Assembly: GCA_022496805.1 (NCBI GenBank)
Contig: CM040102.1
Location: 3,735,501-3,799,500, forward strand
Reading direction: 5' to 3'
Length of the DNA: 64,000 nucleotides
Source: Pohlia nutans
Lineage: Eukaryota > Streptophyta > Bryopsida > Bryales > Mniaceae
Of the stretch, positions 11,801 through 22,208 are shown piece after piece; the stretch's first letter is position 1, and each line of letters opens with the position of its first letter. Made by a program: the position numbers and the translations under genes. The notes under the pieces were generated by a model. The model was given only the letters and a program-made list of their open reading frames with translations, was not told the origin of the DNA and did not search any database.

Positions 11801-14800
11801 AGAGGGTTCTCTACTCCGACAAGAATAAAGTGCTTTCTACGGTAGAAAGATTCCTTCAATTGCATGCATTCAAAGTGAGGTTCAACACACCATTACTTAG
11901 AAGATAACTCTCATCTACTCCACAAAACGTTGTGATAGTCATGACATTGGTTTTCTCCCATCAACTGAAGCTTCACAAGTATCCCAGAGGGTACACTCTA
12001 CATTATGTTTGAGAATCACTTGCACTCCTGACCTCCTCTGAAAGCCCCCGAGGGTTTATATGTCTAGAAACCTTTATATACAAATTTATTCTGTCCTAAA
12101 CATATTTTTAATGTAAGTATAAGTCAATAGTTTTAGCTCTAAATATGTATACTTTGTACGGAAATGTTCAAATTAATACCCCTTGTGTGCATTCGTGTAT
12201 ACTTTCACATATTTAACATAGTACACCCCCATCACAAATATAGGAACTCACTGATTTTTAACGATTTTCGTGCGACATCCAATATTTCATGGGTTCGTAC
12301 ATATTTCGCACAGATTCCACACGGATTTCACGCTTATTCTGCATTGAATCCGCACAACTTCTACATTGAATCCGCACAGCTTCTACATTCACTCTTTTAG
12401 TTATCAACAAAATGCAGAATCCGTGCGAAATTAGCACAAAATCCGTGCAAAAAATGTACGAACCCATGAAATATCGGGTGTCACACGAAAATCGTTTAAA
12501 TCCGTGGAGTCCTAAATTCCTGGTGCCCCCCGGGACAAATATGCATAATAAGATGGTAATGAATGGTATCAAATGGTACCTCTGAAAGACGGTGGCAGCT
12601 GTTTCGAAATTCTTGGCGACAAGCTTGTGCAAAGCGTCGCCGGCATAGATGGGTTGAATAGCAATGTTGACAATGGTGGACATGGCGAACCCCAACAAGA
12701 TCATGGAAAACCTCAGCATGGGCAGGGTCCATTTCTCTGGATCCAGGTACGCAGTGATAATGAAAATGTGGAACGCCATAGTGGCCACGCTGAAGGCGTA
12801 CCCCCATTGGTCTTTCAACGGTGGTACTCCTTTCAAAAATCTGAACGCGCCACCTCCCATCGTTACACAAAACACCTGCACTCCCACAATCTCATTCAGA
12901 AATTTTTAGTCCAAAACAAAAGACTTTGAGCGTTTCTACTACAAAATTGGAAACATCACGAGAACTTCAAATGGGTTTGGTCAAGACCCGAACGAGGGCT
13001 GCACTGTACTAAACATGTACGAATATACGTGAGTGCACAGAAGGTGTACTAAACATGTACAAATATACATGAGTGCACAGAAGGGGTATTAATTTTAACC
13101 CTGTCATATTACGTATACATACAATAAACACATTTAGAACTGAAAATCTTCATGTATATTTACATTAAACATATAACAAAGGACATATGTATAAAGGATA
13201 TATGTAATCTTTGTAAATATAACAAAAGACATATGTAACACGGAATATATTTGTATACAAAGGACATATAGCCTCTCGTATACAAAGGGGTTTTTAGAAG
13301 GGGTCATCAACGCACGTGACTCTCAAACATAATGTAGAGTGCACCCCACAAGAGTCAAGAATAGGGTTGGTTGCACCAAAAGCTACTTTTGCGGAGAGTT
13401 AGCATAGACGGGCGTTTATCTTTTAAAGGACATGGCTTTCTTGATTCTCACACCTAAAATCTTTTTTAAGCATGATTCTCTTTTTAGATTATTCTAAAGA
13501 AGTGTAGATGCCTTAAATATGTTCATTTTGGCATTTAAAAAACCCCATTTAGTTCAACAGAGTAGAAGTTATGAGCAAGATTCTCCCCCCAAAAAAGTAA
13601 GTTAGTATGTCCTTTTAAGGGTTAAAAATGAATGAAGGAGGATGAAACTCTCTAGACTTGAGTTTTGACCTAAGTTTAGAGGCATTCTTGAGTTCGACCT
13701 TGTATATAACTTTAGTCTCTACAGCTCACCCCAACATCTTCATTGTTGCTCGTCTCTAATAGGGTTCGACCACAAATTTTTACCTTTGATGGATAACTCT
13801 AGAATCCATCCAGCATCTCTTCTTACTCGGAAACAGTAACCCTCAACAGCAGGAATGTGCTACTGTATTGAATGCCATGGTATTCTTTTCCCGCTAAATT
13901 GACCGCTAAAAAAAAAAAAGTTAACAACAAAATTGTTAGGGTAGCCGTCCCTATTATTATTATTGCTCACAACTATTGCTGTAACCCGCTATTTCAAAAG
14001 GTTTTCTCCACAAAAAAATAACCACAATCTCAAAAATTACTTCTATTCAACAAAGTGTTGTTTTTACAAGTGCATGTGATATACAATTACCTCCTTTCCT
14101 ACATGGTTCAAAAAAATTCATTGTTCCTAATCAAGTTATAGAAACATGGAGTTTCAGTGTTACTGCTTCTAATTGATTTTGGTGTGAAATCATGAGGACA
14201 TAGGTTCATGAGTAGTCATAGGAACATCCACCTTAGCTACATTAGAAAAAATATAAAACTCTTTATGACACATTGTAATAGGATATTACTACCAAATTAG
14301 TAGTATATACATATTTTGTGTTGCAAAACCCAAAAAGAACGCATGCAGGGACAAAAGGTCATGAAGAAACAGGTGATGAGATTTACCACAAAGTAAGGAT
14401 AGACTGGTCCAAGCTCTGGCCCAAATTGGTTGAGACCAAAGCCTATGAAACCAGCAGCCAAAGTTCCCAGCACACGATTGAAGCCTTTGCTAATAGAGAG
14501 CCCAATATTGGCTTCATACAGAAGGTCGGTGGTAATAACAGCCCACAAAGCAATGTATGAGAGTTGAGTATACGGCTGCGGAAATTTGATGACACACAGT
14601 ACAGAAGCCAAACCGGCACAGAACCCTGCAAAACCACCATTTACATTAAAATTACTCTCCCATATGCCGCCTCTTTTTCTTTCAAGTACAAACATCAGAA
14701 CATATATATTGTATGTGTGAAAATCAACAATTATGGACTACATAACCAGTGAGGGACGGCAGTTCTGGGACATAACCTATTGTGCACTCATTTAACCCTT

Positions 14801-17661
14801 AAAGTCCAGAGAGCACTTTCCGACTAGTATTATACAACAATATTCCATTGTATTTGATGGTTTCATACCTCCTATGGGTTTAGGATCAAAAGTGAAGTTT
14901 AAAATGAGTGTCGACGTGATTTCAATGAGCTATTGGGATCTCAATTTGAAACTTTCAATTTTTTACAACAAATGTCAAATATACGCCAACATATCTACTA
15001 TCCCCATGAGCCCTTTAAGTGTTAATCTAGATACTATCCCCATGAGCCCTTTAAGGGTTAATCTAGATCGTTCAATTTCAGTTTTCTGGTTGATCTAGTG
15101 GTCCAAAAAAACAAATTTTGGTTATGAATTCTAACTAGAATGTAGAGTGACACATTAAGCACTCTAGAGATTCTCCATTATAGAAATAGAGGGCAGTCAA
15201 ATCGCGTTACAACCATGTCCAGTGCACACCGCCGTTACCAAATGTAACGCCCGCGGGTGCACTCTACATTATGTTTGAGAATCACGTGCATTCATGACCC
15301 CTTTGAAAACCCCCTTGTATACAAGGGGGTATATTGCTGTAGCCTCTCGTTGTGCTGTGCACTCTGATTTCGTCATTATCACACTCTTCAATATCACATT
15401 CCAGTATCGACAGAAAATATGTGCTGTTGCAAGTTCTGAACTGGTTACCGAAGATGTGACATAAAAAAGTTCTGAGTTTAGGGTTTCTACAGAAAACGAG
15501 TCACGGTGCTGTACCACTGTACATAGATTTGCCAGCACTTTCATCACAAGAATGTCAAGGTCAAGGTGAAGACAGACAGCTTCTAACACCAGTCACCTGG
15601 GTTTTTCATTTGGTTTTTCTACTACAATCACAAAACCAGCCAAACTCTGACGCCGAAATCATCGACAGGATTTGTTTTCGATACCGGTAATGCAAATGAG
15701 TTTTTAGAAGGTATTCATCAGGGAAAGTTTGATTGAAAGAGAACTAGTTCGAGAGGGAAGACCTCAAAGCCTACCAGCGAATGGCATATTTGCTGTTGCA
15801 AGCTCTGAACTCATTACCGAAGAGATGATATAAAAGAGTTCTAAGTTTAGGGTTTCTACAGAAAACGAGCCAGAACCAATAGCGAATTTGCCAGCACTTT
15901 CATCACAAGAATGTCAAGGTCAAGGTGAAGACAGAAAGCTTCTAAAACCAGTCACCTGGTTTTTCATTTGGTTTTTCTACTACAATCGCAAACCCAGCCA
16001 AACACTGACACCGAAATCATTGACAGGATTTGTTTTCCATACTGGTTTTGCAAATGAGTTTCTGGAAGGGATTCATCAGAGCAAGTTTGATTAAAAGAGA
16101 ACTAGTTTGAGAGGGAAGACCTCAAAGTCTACCATGTTGCAAGTTCTGAACTCATTTACCGAAGAGATGATACAAAAGAGTTCTGAGTTTAGGGTTTCTA
16201 CAGAAAACGAGTCACGGTGCTGTACCACACTGTACATGGATTTGCCAGCACTTTAATCACAAGAATGTCAAGGTCAGGTGAATACAAACAGCTTCTAACA
16301 CCAGTCACCTCTTATTTCATTTGGTTTTTCTACTACAATCGCAAAACCAGCCAAACCCTGACACCGAAATCATTGACAGGATTTGTTTTCGATACCGGTA
16401 ACGCAAATGAGTTTTGGGAAGGTATTCATCCGAGAAAGTTTGATTAAAGCGAACTAGTTTGAGAGGAAAGACCTCAAACTCTACCAGTGAATGGCATATT
16501 TGCTGTTGCAAGCTCTGAACTCATTTACCGAAGAGATGATATAAGAAAGTTCTGAGTTTAGGGTTTCTACAGAAAACGAGTCACGGTGCTGTATCAGAAC
16601 CAATAGCGGAATTGCCAGCACTTTCATCACAAGAATGTCAAGGTCAAGGTGAAGACAGACAGCTTCTAACACCAGTCACCTGTTATTTCATTTGGTTTTC
16701 CTACTACAATCGCAAAACCAGCCAAACTCTGACACCGAAAGCATTGACAGGATTTGTTTTCGATACCGGTAATGCAAATGAGTTTTTAGAAGGTATTCAT
16801 CAGGGAAAGTTTGATTGAAAGAGAACTAGTTCGAGAGGGAAGACCTCAAAGCCTACCAGTGAATGGCATATTTGCTGTTGCAAGCTCTGAACTCATTACC
16901 GAAGAGATGATATAAAAGAGTTCTAAGTTTAGGGTTTCTACAGAAAACGAGCCAGAACCAATAGCGAATTTGCCAGCACTTTCATCACAAGAATGTCAAG
17001 GTCAAGGCGAAGACAGACAGCTTCTAACACCAGTCACCTGGGTTTTTCATTTAGTTTTTCAACTACACTCGCAAAACCAGTCAAACACTGACGCCGAAAT
17101 CATTGACAGGATTTGTTTTCGATACCGGTAATGCAAATGAGTTTTGGGAAGGGATTCATCAGAGAATGGCTGCAAGAATTGAACTCAGACAGACAGGCAC
17201 AAACCTTGTTTGGCAGAAAGAATGGTGAGGCTTTTGTTGGCTTTCATGGCATCCCAGCTCCACTTGGGCCACATGTAGAGCCCGATGAGGACATTGTACA
17301 AGAAATTCAAGGTGTCGGTCTTGGCATTGTAGGCGGCGCGCGCCACGAGTGACGACTTCGCGTGGAGGGGGTTGCGAATGTCATGTCGCCGCCGCGACGA
17401 CCGGCTTTGCGGCACCTCCCGGCGCCCTGCCCGGCTCGCCGACTCCTCCATGGCCGGCCGGTTCTGCTCGCGAATCTGCTGAAACGTGTCCAGGCTCGCC
17501 GCCTCCAACACCGGCGTGTCGTAACCTCCCAACTCATCGTCGTCACTCACCGCCACCACCTGGTGCCTTAAACCCTCCTCATCGTTCTCTAGCAACGGCG
17601 CGTGCAGATCCGACCCATTCCTCTCTTCTCTACTCCCCACCATCTCGAAAAAACGCAACAA
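8862..17661 (-). CDS. ALMT: Aluminum-activated malate transporter family anion channel
   Basis: Seven exons: 17661-17205, 14625-14387, 12875-12580, 11456-11324, 10928-10752, 9818-9608 and 9334-8862 (TAA). All have GT-AG borders and compatible phases, giving 661 residues. Exon 1 encodes a hydrophilic N-terminus of about 150 residues, longer than usual. Exons 2-3 hold the transmembrane core: ALWAVITTDLLYEANIG, SKGFNRVLGTLAAGFIGFG, then NIAIQPIYAGDALHKLVAKN, equivalent to the family's PIWAGEDLH. Exon 4 gives CVEEYIKDTKLDHVP, and exon 5 the cytosolic WEP motif (LWEPSHGKFF). The C-terminus ends ALSLVKFASLLIEVVTKM, as in other ALMTs. The family forms malate or other anion channels in the plasma membrane or tonoplast, used in aluminium tolerance, guard-cell movement and vacuolar storage. 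Which membrane is not decided here. Introns carry a tandem array and at least six repeat copies. The 9334 acceptor is the least certain border. Confidence 0.9.
9853..9950. mobile_element. Truncated right half of AATTTAGGACC foldback element, ALMT intron
   Basis: The block from GTGCAGAATTGGTGC through CGAACCCATGAAATATCGG to GCACGAAAATTG matches the right arms of the complete copies nearby. The left arm is missing. A near-identical 25-bp flank (ACAACCTCAACATCAT, then GCATGCAA) occurs at about 9839-9863 and 10016-10040, on either side of this fragment plus the AACATATTA-type simple repeat at 9949-10022. Confidence 0.6.
10084..10340. mobile_element. Foldback element, AATTTAGGACC family, copy a
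   Basis: The ends are GGAATTTAGGACC and GGTTCTAAATTCC. The arms of about 110 bases pair imperfectly (ATATTTCATGGGTTCGTGCG against TGTACAAACCTATGAAATAT). It lies in ALMT intron 5 and is noncoding. Confidence 0.75.
10481..10733. mobile_element. Foldback element, AATTTAGGACC family, copy b
   Basis: It starts CAGGAATTTAGG and has the same arms as copy a, including CGAACCCATGAAATATCGG. The right tip is shortened. It ends about 20 bases from the ALMT exon 5 donor. Confidence 0.72.
11027..11291. mobile_element. Foldback element, AATTTAGGACC family, copy c
   Basis: The ends are CATCAAGAATTTAGGACCCC and GGGGTCCTAAATTCCTGATG, nearly perfect inverted repeats. The arms continue for over 100 bases. It lies in ALMT intron 4, 32 bases from the exon 4 donor. 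Confidence 0.82.
11988..12232. repeat. GTGCACTCTACATTATG repeat, left arm of a pair flanking ALMT exon 3
   Basis: It begins with CACTCTACATTATGTTTGAG and ends with AATTAATACCCCTTG..GTGCATTCGTGTATA..GTACACCCCC. The same sequence lies inverted at 13011-13346, and its first 90 bases recur in direct orientation at 15253-15345. Confidence 0.75.
12240..12522. mobile_element. Foldback element, AATTTAGGACC family, copy d
   Basis: The left end is TAGGAACTCACTGATTTTTA and the right end GTGGAGTCCTAAATTCCTG. The interior has a short duplication of TTCTACATTGAATCCGCACA. It ends 58 bases from the ALMT exon 3 donor. Confidence 0.75.
13011..13346. repeat. GTGCACTCTACATTATG repeat, inverted right arm
   Basis: The reverse complement of this segment matches 11988-12232, and a 44-bp stretch (GTACTAAACATGTAC..AGTGCACAGAAGG) is tandemly duplicated at its left end. 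With the left copy it brackets ALMT exon 3 (12580-12875). Confidence 0.75.
14996..15068. repeat. Two-unit direct repeat of about 37 bp
   Basis: Two adjacent copies of ACTATCCCCATGAGCCCTTT followed by AAG(T/G)GTTAATCTAGA lie in ALMT intron 1. Confidence 0.8.
15415..17163. repeat. Five-unit tandem array (354-370 bp units) in ALMT intron 1
   Basis: The anchor GCCAGCACTTT (A)TCACAAGAATGTCAAGG occurs at 15531, 15890, 16244, 16614 and 16972. Each unit runs from TGTTGCAAG(C/T)TCTGAAC to ATTCATC..AAAGTTTGATT. Two unit types alternate, and the fourth unit is a hybrid of them (see findings). The array stops about 40 bases from the ALMT exon 1 donor. Short ORFs repeated in the units are by-products of the repetition. 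Confidence 0.92.
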
Positions 17662-18630
17662 AACCTCTCTTCCTCTTGCACACTGTATTCAAATTCTCAT
17701 GTCATCGCCAGTATCAAACAATGAGGTTTCAGTGTTGTACTACTCCTACAACACACACGTCACTCTCTCGTCAACAACCCTCTCTTTCGCTTGCACGTAT
17801 GCAAGTTATGTCTGTGTGAGACTAATTTCAAAAGCCAGAATTTACACCCAATCATTTGCTTACAACACATATTGACACACAATACAAGTTCCAACTAAAA
17901 ACACGCCTCAAAACCCACCTTTGACTACTAGCCAAAATCAGTGTAGTGATATGATCAAGCAGGTTTAGTCGGCTTCATCGAACATGGAAAACCATTGATG
18001 CTTGCAGAATGGTGAAGTACAATAGATAAAGTCGGAAGCTCTTATCGGCACCGACTTCGATGTGTAGATTCTAACGGACGGATTCCAGAGTGAGTGAGTG
18101 AGACTATGGAGGGAGGCCAAGTGTGAGTGCCATATTTCTACTTACTCCGTACAAAACTGCCACTTTTGGCTACAGTAGCGGTAGTGAGCCTCGTTACTAT
18201 TATTGACAACTTTTTTATTGTTGGTGTCTGAATGAGAAGACGAAAGAGTGCGATGTATGCTGATATGCAAAACTTGTAATGAAGAGCCAAAGTTGGTATT
18301 CGGAAATTGAAAAAAAAATCAGATATTGAGGAAGAAAATGTATACGTAGTGAAGATGACGTGCTTGGTGGAGGTGGAAGGTTCTGGCCTTGTGGGGGCAG
18401 TGAGTGTGAAAAGGGTTGGTTGAGGTGTAGTTTGAAGCCGCTTGGTTCGCGGGGTTGGGTCCACGTGGTTGTGTTCCGTGAAGGTTCAGTTGATGAGTAT
18501 GATGAATTATGTTTATCTGCCCGGATTGACTAACTTAACCTCGGAAGCTACGCTCTTGAGTTCACCAACTCCCTCAGAGCATCACCACCTGTCAAGCATC
18601 CTGAACTGAAAAATTTTAACACAAAACTGA
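17662..18630. other. ALMT 5' region
   Basis: This is upstream of the ALMT start codon (minus strand). It should hold the 5' leader and promoter. No clear TATA box or defined element was fixed by eye, and no gene was recognised. Confidence 0.45.
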
Positions 18631-19061
18631 TAAGGTAGCAGACCCAATTCCCGTCAGGGTCTGAATGGCGACCCCTAGGGTCAGAGGCTGGGTCCAGATA
18701 TGTGGTCAATAGAATTTATAAAAGCGCCCAGGAAGGGGCTTTATTGTTTACTGTACGTGTTTTTTTTGGGAAACCTCATTTGTTGACAGAGGATAAAGGT
18801 GCTCGGTTTTCGACTACCCACTGATGCAGATTTAGAAATCCAACCTGTAGACATAACACGTACTCTATGGTCGAGGACTAGTCACTCTACAAGGTTTGCT
18901 TTAAAAATTTGTAGGAAATCACAGACATGCTAAAAAATTCGTTCTTTTTGGGGTTGCTCTGGCACCAGCTTTGCGGAGCACTCAAAATTTATAAAAAAGT
19001 TGGTTCACATTCCCAACTAGCCACAACTGAAATTCAGTCGGGAATTGGGTCCGCTACCTTA
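18631..19061. mobile_element. MITE, TAAGGTAG family, copy G (431 bp)
   Basis: The ends are TAAGGTAGCAGACCCAATTC and, inward from the right, TAAGGTAGCGGACCCAATTC. The interior is palindromic in places (CAGGGTCTG..GGGTCAGAGG) and unlike copies A-F. It lies 45 bases from copy D. Confidence 0.75.
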
Positions 19062-19106
19062 TTCATTGAAGTTCAGTTTGGGTTGAGGGCATATGTCCCA
19101 CCCACA

Positions 19107-19404
19107 TAACGTCGAGGCACCTAAAACCGACCAGGTACCCAAAACTGATCTGGCCTAATTTCTAGATTTTGAAAGGGAAGATGTACCTCGTTTGTACATT
19201 AGAGCATGTGATCGGTTTTGGGTCGTGAAGTACTTTTCACTTTGAAAATTTGTACAAATTTCAATATTGGGAAATAATTCATGGAAAAATTTGCATTCTC
19301 CGCGAAAACTAACTTCCAACCCAGGAAAAATATCACCCTATTAATGGTTGGTCCAAAAATAGTGTAGATAGCTTAAGTTATCGGTTTTAGGTGCCTCGAC
19401 CTTA
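19107..19404. mobile_element. MITE, TAAGGTAG family, copy D (298 bp)
   Basis: The ends are TAACGTCGAGGCACCTAAAA and, inward from the right, TAAGGTCGAGGCACCTAAAA. The interior block CACTTTGAAAATTTGTACAA with GGGAAATAATTCATGGAAAA is shared with copy E. Confidence 0.8.
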
Positions 19405-19487
19405 CTCGCCTTTTAGAGTATATTCAACGATCACCTCTGAAACGAGATGAAAAGTTGAAAAGTAACACGTAAATGTTGCCATACAAT

Positions 19488-19800
19488 AACCCCTAAACAT
19501 ACTAATCCTTTGAACATAAGTAGATGTCAGCTTTAAACATAGATATTAGCATGGCTCACATGTACATGAGGTGCACATGACAGGTCCATTGCAAGCATAA
19601 AATCTACTCAACAAATTTGACATACTTGTATTTGGAGGACTTTCCAATATTATCAACATCTCCCCATCACAAGAGATTTACTTTAATTGGTAAAAAACTT
19701 AATGGGCTTGCGAAGATGACTTGGATGAAAGTCATCCGAGATTGTATGAGAAAGGTATAGGGCTTTGAATCTGTTCGTGATCCAGTTTCTGGACACTGGA
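19488..19800. repeat. Dispersed repeat X, copy 2
   Basis: This is the partner of 3776-4052, with an extra stretch near 19550-19585. It shares TTGGAGGACTTTCCAATATT (one difference) and TGGATGAAAGTCATCCGAG. Confidence 0.7.
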
Positions 19801-20050
19801 ACTTTTAGGGGATAATGTATAATTGTCTCCCAAGAGATTGTAGGATCCTCCATTGGAGTTGCTGTAATTGTTTTTATTAGGAAGTAAGTTCAAGAGTATT
19901 TGAAGGATATAATGGCCCTTGTCTTATTCAATGTGCATTGGAGTTCAGTCGTCATCTCTCTTCACTAAAAACATGGGTTGTTTTGCAAGACAATCATAAC
20001 CAGAGCAGTATCTAAAGGGCTAGTGGAGATGCTCTAACATCACTCCATTA

Positions 20051-20367
20051 GAACATCTCCACTAGCACTTTGGATATCACTCTAGCTATGGAAAAATGGA
20101 TGACACCGGGTTGGTGAAAAGTTTATTTGGCCCGTGACATTGTATAATCCACTAAAAATTAGGGCCTTCAAAATCATTTTTCCAAGTGTTTGTCCTCTTT
20201 TTAATTGTATATCATAATTGCACAATCCATGCATGGTGACTTGTGAGTGGCTCACTTACTATTTTCAAGAGTCTAATTGAATGATGTCAGTGAGGGAACT
20301 ACATGATGAGATTTAACTTCTTAGATGACTTTCAAAATGCAATCCAAAGTGCTAGTAGAGATGCTTT
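20051..20367. mobile_element. Tourist-like MITE with TTA target duplication
   Basis: The terminal repeats are GAACATCTCCACTAGCAC and, from the right inward, AAGCATCTCTACTAGCAC. TTA lies directly outside both ends (20048-20050, 20368-20370). A 3-bp TTA/TAA duplication is typical of PIF/Harbinger elements. Noncoding. Confidence 0.65.
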
Positions 20368-20830
20368 TAGACTCTAAAAATGGTAAGTCAATCACTCACA
20401 AGTCACCACGCATGGATTGTGCAATCGTCGTGTGCAATGAGGAAGAGAAGCTAGATACACTAGCTTGAGTTGTTTTGAGGGCCTTGGATTTAAGCAGATT
20501 ATTCAGTGTCTAAGTCCAAATAGATTGGTCACCAACCCATGGACATTCATTTTTCCATAGCCAGAGCAATGTCACCATCTACAAATCCGCTAGCGTCCTT
20601 ACAACGCTTCCGTGGTATCAGTTTATATGCTTGTCTTTTTCATCTTTGTCCGGTGGCATTGGGTCATTAACATTACGAACAAACACTTTATTCACGCCGG
20701 CCTTGAAAAAAAGCCGGAGTTTCTATCTATCTATCTACTTGTCTTCTCTATTTTTACGCCTCAGGCTTTTATTGTCACTTGTGCCACATGCGGTTTTTTC
20801 CTTCAGCCCCAGCAATGACAAAGGATTTTA

Positions 20831-21151
20831 TAGTTAACTGAAAAGTCAGCTCAAAGAGGAAAGTTTTAGCAAATTCCTCTTGAACTCCTCTTGAACTCAT
20901 ATTGAAATATAAATAGACCGAAAACTAGTTCAAGGTGAGTTGGGAGACAATCTAAAGCAAGCCACTGTCATTATTCTCCACACCTCGCAATGACTTCCAC
21001 ACCTCCTACCAAAGCTCCAAGCCCATGGCCCACAAGGGGACAAGTTATGACACGATACTATTCAACCCAAACATAGCTCAAGGGAGGTCAAAAGAGCGCT
21101 TGAAAGAAGGTTGAAAAGGCATGTTCCAAGGCCTTCTTTTCGGTTAACTCT
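20831..21151. mobile_element. MITE, AGTTAACCGAAAAG family, copy 1
   Basis: The left end is TAGTTAACTGAAAAGTCAGC and the right end reads inward AGAGTTAACCGAAAAG. The interior (GAGGAAAGTTTTAGCAAA, AACTAGTTCAAGGTGAGTTG, CCCACAAGGGGACAAGTTAT) is shared with copies at 30717 and 42638. Confidence 0.82.
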
Positions 21152-21267
21152 TTTGTCTCTGAGCATTCTACACTCCGCTTGAAAAATTCTATAATCACCC
21201 CATTGTTGTTGGGGACAAGAATGAGATCACTGCAAGTGGGCACCAGTACAGGATAATTACATCATGT

Positions 21268-22208
21268 TAAAACTAGGTGGCTCAAAACCCGCACAGCACC
21301 CCGTCTCTATATCCCCCGGTGGTCTTGAATGTGAGACCCCTGCGAGACCACTATTCATGCCCCCCCCCTTTCTGAAATTTCCATTTTGGGGACCTTCGGT
21401 GGTTTTTTTGGCAAATTTTTTTGCAATTTTGGGGCCTACGGCTCCAAATTACCTTTGGGGCACCTATTTGGGGATTAAAAAACCATTGGAGGAAGGGGTT
21501 GTTTTTTAAGGTGGGCCCTGACAAGGACAAAAATAGGGGGCACTTTTGTCCCCATTCATTCAAGACGACCAGGGGATTTATTGAAATCCCGCACAGCACC
21601 ATAAACCGCTCAATAGACCTATCCAAGCAGGAGGTACATTACGAGGTACATTATAGCTTCCAACCTCAAATTTCTATGTAATCATGGTGTACATTTAAGG
21701 GTGAGTGGTTTTGGGAACACCTATGACTACAGCGATCTCAAAATTGGCTAATATTAGCTAGATTTCTACCCAAAAAATGAGGCTGCTAAACATACAAAGA
21801 AAGAAAATGAAGAAAAAATTGAAATGTAGCGAGAATGCTCATCATGTTATAAATATGTAGCAAGGGTATCATTATGGTATCACCATAGTATCACCTTAAT
21901 ATATCAAGGGTATTACTGGATATTATAGAGGTATCGTGAGTAGTACATTCACAAGGTAGCAAAAGTATCTACCATTTATGTGGGAGGCAGCACCATGTGC
22001 TAAATGTTATAAAGTGGTTCTCAGAGCACTGCCTATGAGTTCTCCTTCCAAAATTCATAACTAATTCAATATTAATCCAAAATTCATTATTCCAATTGGT
22101 CCAATTTCTTAAATACTTTGCACATCTTCCAAGATTAATTCCCTTAATAACTCCCCCCAATGAACCTACCAATCTAAAATTTGAGCGGTTTCTGAGCCAC
22201 CTACCTTA
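21268..22208. mobile_element. TAAGGTAG-type element, copy H (941 bp), host of a nested MITE
   Basis: The left end TAAAACTAGGTGGCTCAAAA and right end (inward) TAAGGTAGGTGGCTCAGAAA are matched inverted repeats. CCCGCACAGCACC occurs twice inside (about 21288 and 21587). A hAT-type MITE occupies 21730-22031. No intact ORF. Confidence 0.65.
21730..22031. mobile_element. hAT-type MITE nested in element H
   Basis: The terminal repeats are CAGCGATCTCAAAATTGG and, inward from the right, CAGTGCTCTGAGAACCAC. It is the inverted homologue of the 310-bp element at 48949-49258 along its whole length. Flanks CCTATGAC and CCTATGAG look like an aged 8-bp duplication, with two extra bases on the left. Confidence 0.75.

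Noticed and set aside
15888..16818. Repeated 68-76-codon ORFs beginning MPALSSQECQGQGED
   Set aside because: They exist only because the 360-bp unit is tandemly repeated inside an ALMT intron; units differ in ORF length and none resembles a protein family.
17349..17819. 156-codon ORF opposite ALMT exon 1
   Set aside because: Shadow of the GC-rich exon on the other strand.
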